Notes under the pieces: model-generated
Seen by the model: the letters and a program-made list of their open reading frames with translations, nothing else
Database searches by the model: none
Told to the model about the DNA's origin: nothing
In this document: in pieces, positions 1 through 5,202 of the stretch
Layout of the letters: each line of letters opens with the position of its first letter
Position numbering within the stretch: the first letter of the stretch is position 1
Translations under genes and position numbers: made by a program
Assembly (NCBI GenBank): GCA_034429275.1
Contig: DAOUFU010000315.1
Coordinates: forward strand, 1-7,450
DNA length: 7,450 bases
Origin: DAOUFU01 sp034429275
GTDB taxonomy: Bacteria > Chloroflexota > Anaerolineae > Aggregatilineales > Aggregatilineaceae
Direction: 5' to 3'

Positions 1-1899
1 AATCGCCAGCGCCACGATCGAGAGTCCCGCCTCCAGCCTGCGCCCAAGCTGGTTTTCGGACAGGGCAGAGACCACCTCGAAGCCCAATCCGCTGCCGCCC
101 CCCAGCCCGGCGACCACCACCATCGCCAACACCATCATCACCGTCTGGTTGACTCCCATCATAATCGAGGGCAGTGCCAGCGGAAGCTGGACTTTGGTGA
201 GCATCTGCCAGCGCGATGAGCCAAAGGCGCGGGCGGCTTCGATCACGGTGGCATCGACCTGCTGAAGGCCCAGGCAGGTCAGGCGGATGATCGGCGGCAG
301 GGCATAGAGAATCGACGCCAGCACGCCCGGCACGCGCCCCAGGTTGAACAGCATAATCATCGGGACCAGGTACACAAACGCGGGGATGGTTTGCAGCGTA
401 TCCAGCACCGGGCGCAGCAGCCGCTCGATCAGCCGCGAACGCGCGGTGAGGATACCCAGCGGCAGGCCGATGGCGACGGATAATGTCACCGCGACGATCA
501 CCTGGCTGAAGGTGTCCATCGCGTTTTCCCACATGCCCAGCGCGCCGATCACCAGCCACCCGACCGCCGAAACCAGCGCCAGTCGCCAGCTTGACAGCAT
601 GAACGCCAGCACGACTCCCACGGCGATCAGCGCGGGCCAGGCAAGCTGCTCTTGCAGCAGGTCGCGCATCGGCAGCAGCAGGCGGGTGGTCAGCAGGTCG
701 CTGAGCGGGCCGGTGCCGAATGGTGTGCCCTCGATTTCGTAGAGGTTCAACTGCGCCCAATCGACGGCGTCATCGACCGGCTGGCGAATCGACCAGCGCC
801 ATCCTTCGGGGAAGCCGGTCTGATCGGCCTGGGTCAGCACGGTGTTGACTGCCAGCAGCAGGGCGGCGCTGGCGATCCAGTAAGCGTGGCGGCGCAGAAA
901 ACCCATCCGCTTGACAGAGGCTTGCACCGGGCGCTGGAGCGGCTCGCGCAGCGCGTGAGGCAGCAGGCGAGGGATTCGCCGCGAGTGCAGGATCATCACG
1001 GAATGGGCCAGGTATGCGGGGAAGCGGCGGGTGGGCCGCGACACCTGCGGCGCGGCCCGGCTGAGCGCGATGCTCAGGCGGTCGAGCAGCACCGCCATGC
1101 TGACAATCGCCAGCCCGGCCTCCATCGCCATGCCCACGCGCAGGCGGCGCAGCGCGAACAATACTTCGCGCCCCAGCCCGCCCGCGCCGATCAGCGCGCA
1201 GATCACGACCATGCTCAGCGCCATCATGATCGTCTGATTGACGCCCGCCATGATCGACGGCAGCGCCATCGGCAGCCGGACCTTCTGAAAGACCTGGCGG
1301 CGCGTCGAGCCGAAGGCAATCGCAGCCTCCACCGTTTCATGGGGGACCTGCTTGAGTCCCAGGTAGGTCAGCCGGGCGGCGGGCGGCATGGCGTAAATCA
1401 CGGTGGCGACCAGGCTGGGCACACCCGCCACGCCAAAAAACAGCAGCGCCGGGATCAGGTATACGAAGGTGGGCAAAGTCTGCATGGTATCCAGCGCGGG
1501 CCGGGCCAGGCGCTCCGCGCGCCGGTCGAAGGCCATGACGATCCCCAACGGGATTCCCAGCAGCAGCGAGAACACGACTGCCAGCAGGGTCAGCGCCAGC
1601 GTCTCCATGCTCTTTTCCCACAGGCCAAAGGCTCCGATCAGCAGCAGGCAGCCAACACAGGTGAGCGCGGTCAGCAGCCCGACCCCGCGTGCAGCGAATA
1701 GAAACACCGCCAGCATGATCACCAGGGCAGAGACGCCCAGCAGGCCCCCTTCTAGCGCAGCAAGGGCAGAATCCAGGGCCGCGCTGAGCGGTTCGAAGAA
1801 CCGGGTGAACAGCGGGTGATCGCCCCGGTTGGCGATCATCCACGTTTGCAGATCGTCCACCGGCGGGCGCAGCCCAATGTTCAGGCGCTGGGGGAAGCC
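1..1899 (-). repeat. Internal tandem duplication of a ProW-like unit (protein level)
   Basis: Residues from about 27 to 300 (bases 1899 to about 1078) and from 388 to beyond 659 (bases 816 to 1) of the permease align almost without gaps at an offset of 361-363 residues. Shared blocks include GFP/PVDD, the W-E-(K/N)-(S/A)-M-(E/D)-T loop, LDT.QT.P.FVYL.P, RLT.LGL.QV, the EAA loop and LPSIM.GVNQT. Codons for identical residues often differ (for example CCG TCG ATC against CCC TCG ATT for PSI), so the duplication is old and not a recent DNA-level repeat. Confidence 0.85.
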
Positions 1900-1977
1900 G
1901 GGCGATGCCGGCATCAGCAGCGAGACGCCGATCACGGCGCACAGGATCAGGAACGAGAGACGCTTGTTCAGTTTCAC
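1..1977 (-). CDS. Tandem-fused ProW-type osmoprotectant ABC transporter permease (3' end missing at window edge)
   Basis: Integral membrane subunit that would form the translocation path for a quaternary amine or related osmolyte. I read 659 codons without a stop from a GTG start to base 1, so the C-terminus lies outside the window. The chain holds two full BPD_transp_1 domains. EAA loops lie at residues 217-236 (EAA..FGS...LP) and 580-599 (EAARAFGSS...LP), 363 residues apart. The blocks P160-LDTMQTLPTFVYL and P523-LDTLQTIPAFVYL match at the same offset, and each half begins with a GFP...PVDD segment. Hydrophobic stretches include about 7-24, 80-119, 125-150, 167-197 and 247-265, with equivalents in half two (365-380, 446-482, 488-510, 533-560, 610-632). 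The GTG start overlaps the upstream ATPase stop as GTGA, which implies translational coupling and explains the lack of a clear separate promoter. A ProW-type permease is usually a single-domain chain of about 280-350 residues, so this is a duplication-fusion. The substrate is not determinable. Confidence 0.9.
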   Translation of the reverse strand, partial: MKLNKRLSFLILCAVIGVSLLMPASPGFPQRLNIGLRPPVDDLQTWMIANRGDHPLFTRFFEPLSAALDSALAALEGGLLGVSALVIMLAVFLFAARGVGLLTALTCVGCLLLIGAFGLWEKSMETLALTLLAVVFSLLLGIPLGIVMAFDRRAERLARPALDTMQTLPTFVYLIPALLFFGVAGVPSLVATVIYAMPPAARLTYLGLKQVPHETVEAAIAFGSTRRQVFQKVRLPMALPSIMAGVNQTIMMALSMVVICALIGAGGLGREVLFALRRLRVGMAMEAGLAIVSMAVLLDRLSIALSRAAPQVSRPTRRFPAYLAHSVMILHSRRIPRLLPHALREPLQRPVQASVKRMGFLRRHAYWIASAALLLAVNTVLTQADQTGFPEGWRWSIRQPVDDAVDWAQLNLYEIEGTPFGTGPLSDLLTTRLLLPMRDLLQEQLAWPALIAVGVVLAFMLSSWRLALVSAVGWLVIGALGMWENAMDTFSQVIVAVTLSVAIGLPLGILTARSRLIERLLRPVLDTLQTIPAFVYLVPMIMLFNLGRVPGVLASILYALPPIIRLTCLGLQQVDATVIEAARAFGSSRWQMLTKVQLPLALPSIMMGVNQTVMMVLAMVVVAGLGGGSGLGFEVVSALSENQLGRRLEAGLSIVALAI

Positions 1978-2984
1978 GGGGTTGTATCGACCATAGACAT
2001 CATGACGGCCTGCCGGTCTACCTGGCCGATGGGCTGCTGGCGTTCGTCCAGCACGATGATCGGTGCTTCGCAGGCCAGTGAGAGCGGGATCAATTCTTCA
2101 ACTTTTGTCGCAGCCGTGCAGGTGCAGGTGCTGTGAGTCCCTGCCTGGTAGGGCTGCATGATGCTTTGCACGGTCAGCACCCTGGCGCGCGGAATATCGC
2201 GGGCGAAGGCGCGCACATACTCATTGGCGGGCCGGGTGACGATGGTTTCGGGCGTGCCCACCTGTACGATCTGCCCGTCTTTCATGATAGCGATGCGGTT
2301 GCCCAGCTTGACCGCTTCACCAAAGTCATGGGTGACAAACACGACTGTTTTATGCATCAGGGCTTGAAGACGCAGCAGTTCGTCCTGCATCTCGCGGCGG
2401 ATGAGCGGGTCGAGCGCGCTGAAGGGTTCATCGAACAGCAGAATATCCGGGTTCACGGCCAGGGCACGCGCCAGCCCGACTCGCTGCTGCATCCCGCCGC
2501 TGAGTTCGCGCGGCAGATGATTGCCCCACCCTTGCAGGCCCACCAGTTCCAGCATCTCGTTGGCGCGGCTGAGCCGTTCCTTCTTTTTGACGCGGCGCAC
2601 TTCGAGACCGTAGGCGACATTGTCGATGACCCGCCGGTGGGGGAAGAGGCCGAACTGCTGGAAGACCATACTCACATGATGCAGGCGCAGATTGCGCAGT
2701 TCGGCGCGGCTCATGGCCAGCACATCCTGGCCGTCGATCAGCACCTGGCCGCTCGTCGGCTCGATCAGCCGGGTCAGGCAGCGGACCAGGGTCGATTTGC
2801 CGCTGCCCGAAAGCCCCATCACCACGAAGATTTCGCCCGCAGCGACCTCGAAGCTGACATCCCTCACCGCGACCACATGGCCCGCCTTCGAGACAGGGGC
2901 TTCCTGCTGAAGCTGCATCTTGAAGAGCTTCTTGCTCTTGGGGCCGAAGATCTTCCACACGTGGTGGCAGGCGATTTTTGCCAT
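1974..2984 (-). CDS. ProV/OpuAA-type osmoprotectant ABC transporter ATP-binding protein
   Basis: Cytoplasmic ATPase of 336 residues that would power the adjacent permease. It shows the ProV-type N-terminal extension before the core (WKIFGPK at 10-16), Walker A GLSGSGKST (57-65), a Q-loop at Q109/Q110 in VFQQFGLFPH, the signature LSGGMQQR (161-168), Walker B ILLFDEP (181-187, catalytic E186), D-loop SALD (189-192) and H-loop H219 in VTHD. The tail from about 268 to 336 resembles one CBS repeat (VLTVQSIMQP..., then PIIVLDERQQPIGQVDRQAV). Classical ProV/OpuAA proteins carry two CBS units, so the sensor region looks shortened. The tail also holds an odd STCTCT stretch (C287, C289). The ATG start is chosen because GGAGGA (2996-2991) sits 6 bases upstream and the protein then begins as the family does. 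The open frame continues far upstream, but only as antisense of the binding-protein gene. The stop overlaps the permease start (GTGA). Confidence 0.93.
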   Translation of the reverse strand: MAKIACHHVWKIFGPKSKKLFKMQLQQEAPVSKAGHVVAVRDVSFEVAAGEIFVVMGLSGSGKSTLVRCLTRLIEPTSGQVLIDGQDVLAMSRAELRNLRLHHVSMVFQQFGLFPHRRVIDNVAYGLEVRRVKKKERLSRANEMLELVGLQGWGNHLPRELSGGMQQRVGLARALAVNPDILLFDEPFSALDPLIRREMQDELLRLQALMHKTVVFVTHDFGEAVKLGNRIAIMKDGQIVQVGTPETIVTRPANEYVRAFARDIPRARVLTVQSIMQPYQAGTHSTCTCTAATKVEELIPLSLACEAPIIVLDERQQPIGQVDRQAVMMSMVDTTP

Positions 2985-2990
2985 AGTGGT

Positions 2991-2996
2991 TCCTCC
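2991..2996 (-). promoter_or_regulatory. Strong ribosome binding site of the ATPase gene
   Basis: The minus strand reads GGAGGA followed by 6 bases (ACCACT) and ATG. This near-perfect Shine-Dalgarno fixes the start at 2984 rather than at the upstream in-frame ATG or GTG codons of the long open frame. Confidence 0.8.
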
Positions 2997-3008
2997 AACA
3001 ACCCGATG

Positions 3009-3037
3009 ATTGTACTGCAAGCGGCGAGATATGCGAA
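3009..3037 (-). promoter_or_regulatory. Putative sigma-70-like promoter for the ATPase-permease unit
   Basis: On the minus strand, TTCGCA (3037-3032) is followed by a 17-base spacer and TACAAT (3014-3009), which matches TATAAT at five of six positions. The inferred transcription start near 3002 would give a leader of about 18 bases containing the GGAGGA site. The -35 hexamer lies within one arm of the inverted repeat. Promoter consensus in the presumed phylum is assumed to be sigma-70-like. Confidence 0.5.
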
Positions 3038-3068
3038 TTGCTTTTTTGTGCGTGTCGAATAATTCGCA
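3032..3068. promoter_or_regulatory. 8-bp inverted repeat shared by the two divergent promoters (candidate operator)
   Basis: TGCGAATT (3032-3039) and AATTCGCA (3061-3068) are perfect inverted copies separated by 21 bases, a 29-base centre-to-centre distance, close to three helical turns. The stretch is visibly AT-richer than its surroundings (it includes a run of six T at 3042-3047). Each arm contains TTCGCA, the -35-like hexamer of the promoter facing outward on its side. A smaller palindrome, CGAAT-A-ATTCG (3056-3066), overlaps the right arm. The arms may simply be the two -35 elements, or they may be binding sites for a regulator that controls both directions. No regulator gene for this transporter is in the window. 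Confidence 0.5.
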
Positions 3069-3090
3069 CCGGGCGATGGTCTGGTACACT
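3063..3090 (+). promoter_or_regulatory. Putative sigma-70-like promoter for the substrate-binding protein gene
   Basis: TTCGCA (3063-3068), a 16-base spacer and TACACT (3085-3090) form a plausible promoter facing the binding-protein gene. The same -35-like hexamer is used by the opposing promoter. The predicted start near 3097 leaves a leader of about 74 bases before the ATG at 3171. Confidence 0.45.
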
Positions 3091-3100
3091 GTGGACGTTT

Positions 3101-3156
3101 GACCTGCCCGGCGGCCAAAACCGGGCCTGTCACCCATGGTGGAGGGGCATTTGCCC
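3101..3156 (+). promoter_or_regulatory. Structured 5' leader with two small hairpins before the binding-protein gene
   Basis: GCCCGG (3106-3111) pairs perfectly with CCGGGC (3121-3126) around a 9-base loop, and an outer GAC/GTC (3101-3103 with 3129-3131) can extend the helix across a 2x2 internal loop. A second stem, GGGC (3145-3148) with GCCC (3153-3156) and loop ATTT, ends just before the Shine-Dalgarno region (GAGGGGAG, 3158-3165). Such hairpins can arise by chance in GC-rich DNA. No known riboswitch family is recognised. Confidence 0.3.
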
Positions 3157-3170
3157 AGAGGGGAGTTGAC

Positions 3171-4124
3171 ATGAAACGAATCATCTTGCCGGTCCTGGTG
3201 ATCGCGGTTTTGCTCATCAGCGCTGGCACGCCCAGCCTGGCCCGCAGTGGGCCGATCATCCTGGTCGAGAATCCCTGGACGGCTTCGTCGCTCAACGTCA
3301 ACGTGGCGAAGTTGATCCTCGAAAAAGAGATGGGCTACGAGGGCGAGATCATCTTGCTCGACGAGAGCGTGCAGTGGGTTGCCATCGGGGCCGGCGATGC
3401 CCACGCCAGCCTGGAAGTCTGGCCATCGGGCCACCAGCAGAACGTGGAGAAGTACATCAACGAGTTGGGCGTGGTGGTGAACGGAGGTCCATTGGGACCG
3501 GTCGGCAAGATCGGCTGGTATATCCCGACCTATATGCTCGACGATCACCCGGAACTGGCGACCTGGGAAGGCTTCCTTGATCCGGCGAACGCGGCCTTGT
3601 TTGCCACCGCCGAGACCGGCGACAAGGGGCAGTTCCTGGCGGGCGCGCCGGGGTGGACTCAGTACGACGAGCAGATCATCGCCAACCTGGGCCTGAACCT
3701 CGAAGTGGTCTATGCCGGGTCGGAAGAGGCGATCCTGGCTGCCGTCAAATCGGCCTACCGCCGCCAGGAACCTATCCTGTTCTATTTCTGGACGCCCCAT
3801 TCGATCCACGCCGAGTATGACCTGACCGAGGTGGCGCTGCCCGAATACACCGACGAATGTTACGCGGGTGTGGCCGAAGGCAAGACCGAGGATGTGGCCT
3901 GCGACTATCCGGCGGATGAACTGTTCAAGATTTTCTGGGCGGGCCTGGAAGAAGCCTATCCCGATGTGTTCGCCTTCCTCAGCGCCATGAACTACACCAC
4001 CGAAGACCAGATCGCGATGGTGGCGGCGGTCGAGCTTGACGGCCTGACACCCGAAGAGGCCGCCGAGGCCTGGGTCGAGGAAAACGAAGACCTCTGGCGC
4101 GAGTGGCTGCCGGATACCGACTGA
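3171..4124 (+). CDS. OpuAC/ProX-type osmoprotectant-binding protein, secreted
   Basis: Extracytoplasmic substrate-binding protein of 317 residues that would deliver a quaternary amine (glycine betaine, choline or similar) to the divergently encoded ATPase-permease. Residues 1-25 form a signal peptide: KR, a hydrophobic core (IILPVLVIAVLLISAG), then a likely cleavage after PSLA at 24. There is no lipobox cysteine. The mature part follows the OpuAC family: VENPW at 32-36, an EVWPSG block at 82-87, KIGWYIPTY at 113-121, FYFWTPH at 204-210, the CDYP block at 244-247 and an end reading TPEEAAEAWVEEN. W36, W84, W116 and W207 are candidates for the aromatic cage that binds a cationic headgroup, and C230/C244 could form a disulphide. 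The start at 3171 is preferred over an ATG at 3099 because GGAG (3162-3165) precedes it by 5 bases and translation then begins with the signal peptide. The family assignment is firm; the ligand is unknown. Confidence 0.92.
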   Translation: MKRIILPVLVIAVLLISAGTPSLARSGPIILVENPWTASSLNVNVAKLILEKEMGYEGEIILLDESVQWVAIGAGDAHASLEVWPSGHQQNVEKYINELGVVVNGGPLGPVGKIGWYIPTYMLDDHPELATWEGFLDPANAALFATAETGDKGQFLAGAPGWTQYDEQIIANLGLNLEVVYAGSEEAILAAVKSAYRRQEPILFYFWTPHSIHAEYDLTEVALPEYTDECYAGVAEGKTEDVACDYPADELFKIFWAGLEEAYPDVFAFLSAMNYTTEDQIAMVAAVELDGLTPEEAAEAWVEENEDLWREWLPDTD

Positions 4125-4129
4125 CAACC

Positions 4130-4154
4130 GGGCGCAGCCGTCAGCGGCGCGCCC
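4130..4154. terminator. GC-rich hairpin between convergent genes, possible bidirectional terminator
   Basis: GGGCGC (4130-4135), a bulged A (4136) and GCCG (4137-4140) pair with CGGC (4145-4148) and GCGCCC (4149-4154) around a TCAG loop. This gives ten G-C pairs. It starts 5 bases after the binding-protein stop codon, and the loop contains the stop codon of the opposing lacI-type gene (4141-4143). No T-run follows on either strand, so it is not a textbook intrinsic terminator. It could stall polymerase, protect transcript ends or act with Rho. Confidence 0.45.
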
Positions 4155-5202
4155 CACAGGACTCGCGCACGATTAACTCGATGGGCAGCAGCATCGACGC
4201 CGCCTGGGGCGAGGGCATGTCGCGCTGTGCCAGCAAAAACTGGATGGCATATGCGCCCATGCGCCGCTTGGGTACGTTGACGGTGGTGAGCGCCGGGCGG
4301 ACCATGCTGGCCAGCTCGATGTCGTCGATGGAGGCGATGGCCACATCGTCCGGCACGCGCAGCCCCAGGTCGTGCAGGGCTGCAATCGCCGCAATCGCCG
4401 ACTCGTCGTTGGCGGTGAAGATCGCGGTAGCCAGGCAGCCGGAGCCGAACAATTCCGTCGTGTGCTGATAGGCCGATTCGATCGGCTCGGTGTCGGTCAG
4501 CACGCGGATCAGCGACTCGTCATAAGGCAGGCCGTGTTCCAGCAGGGCCTGCCTGTATCCCTGCCGACGCTGGTCGTTGATGGCCAGAAATGCGATGCGC
4601 CGGTGCCCCAGCCCGATCAGGTGTTCCACCGCCGTATAGGCCGCCGCCGCCCGGTCGAAGATCACAGCGGGCAGCCCCCAGATCGAGTCTTCCAGGCAGA
4701 TGATGTGATCAATGCGCTCGATCATGGCGTCGAGGATGGCCTCGTGCCCCGGCGTATCGGTGATCATCTTGGGCAGCATCAAAATCAGCGACGAGATTTC
4801 GTCGGGGTGGATGTTCTTGTTGAAAAGGATCGGGTCTTTCAGCGCATCGAAGAAACTGAAAAAGTGGATGCGCTGGTTGAACTGGTGGGCGCTGTCGAAC
4901 AGCCCGGCCATCACCAGGTTGTAGTAGGGGCGCTTGAGCATGTTATAGCTCTGGCCGCCGGTCACAATGCCGATCGTGTTCTGCGCCGCGCCGCTGCCCT
5001 GCTTGAGGCGTTGGGCGTGCTTGTTGGGGCGGTAGCCCAGTTCCTGGATGGCCGCCATGACGCGCTGGCGTGTCTCGGCGGAGACTTTGCGCGGCCCATC
5101 ATTCAGCACATAGGAAACCACCGCGCGCGAAACCCCTGCTCGCCGGGCGACATCTTCCTGGGTCACCATGCCACCTGGGCCGCCGGGAGGTGTTTCGCTC
5201 AT
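4141..5202 (-). CDS. LacI-family transcriptional regulator
   Basis: DNA-binding repressor of 353 residues, presumably sensing a sugar linked to the adjacent glycoside hydrolase. The helix-turn-helix lies at about 14-34 (TQEDVARRAGVSRAVVSYVLN) and the hinge helix at 58-67 (RPNKHAQRLK), both family hallmarks. The periplasmic-binding-like effector domain follows, with the landmarks AVEHLIGLGHRRIAFLA (191-207), FTANDESAIAAIAAL (262-276), GLRVPDDVAIASIDDIELA (280-298) and a C-terminal LTTVNVP (305-311). The stretch usually reading D-N-x-x-G before AVEHL is FDRAAAAYT here, so effector contacts may differ. The ATG start is supported by AAGGAG (5216-5211) 8 bases upstream; a later ATG at residue 12 lacks as good a site. 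The start overlaps the GH2 stop as ATGA, so the two genes are translationally coupled and the regulator is probably autoregulated with its enzyme. Its operators should lie upstream of the GH2 gene or further up the operon, beyond the window. Confidence 0.93.
   Translation of the reverse strand: MSETPPGGPGGMVTQEDVARRAGVSRAVVSYVLNDGPRKVSAETRQRVMAAIQELGYRPNKHAQRLKQGSGAAQNTIGIVTGGQSYNMLKRPYYNLVMAGLFDSAHQFNQRIHFFSFFDALKDPILFNKNIHPDEISSLILMLPKMITDTPGHEAILDAMIERIDHIICLEDSIWGLPAVIFDRAAAAYTAVEHLIGLGHRRIAFLAINDQRRQGYRQALLEHGLPYDESLIRVLTDTEPIESAYQHTTELFGSGCLATAIFTANDESAIAAIAALHDLGLRVPDDVAIASIDDIELASMVRPALTTVNVPKRRMGAYAIQFLLAQRDMPSPQAASMLLPIELIVRESCGARR

Noticed and set aside
652..1701. Long plus-strand open frame opposite the permease
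   Set aside because: Its Gln/Arg/His-rich low-complexity translation has no family resemblance. It mirrors the codon bias of the well-supported permease on the other strand.
2133..3062. 309-codon plus-strand open frame opposite the ATPase
   Set aside because: It covers the antisense of a complete ABC ATPase with all motifs intact and has no recognisable domain.
3056..3066. CGAAT-A-ATTCG palindrome as a separate operator
   Set aside because: The arms are only 5 bp and overlap the longer inverted repeat; it is mentioned there but not supported alone.
3099..3170. Earlier ATG for the binding protein
   Set aside because: It would put 24 polar residues before a clear signal peptide and has no convincing Shine-Dalgarno; the inferred transcription start is almost at this codon.
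2985..3170. LacI-type operator in the divergent gap, which would link the two modules
   Set aside because: I saw no palindrome with the typical central CG and flanking AA/TT pattern of LacI-family sites, and the regulator is clearly coupled to GH2 instead.
2985..4157. N-terminal extension of the ATPase frame to 727 codons
   Set aside because: The extra part is antisense to the binding-protein gene, and the GGAGGA site and family alignment place the start at 2984.
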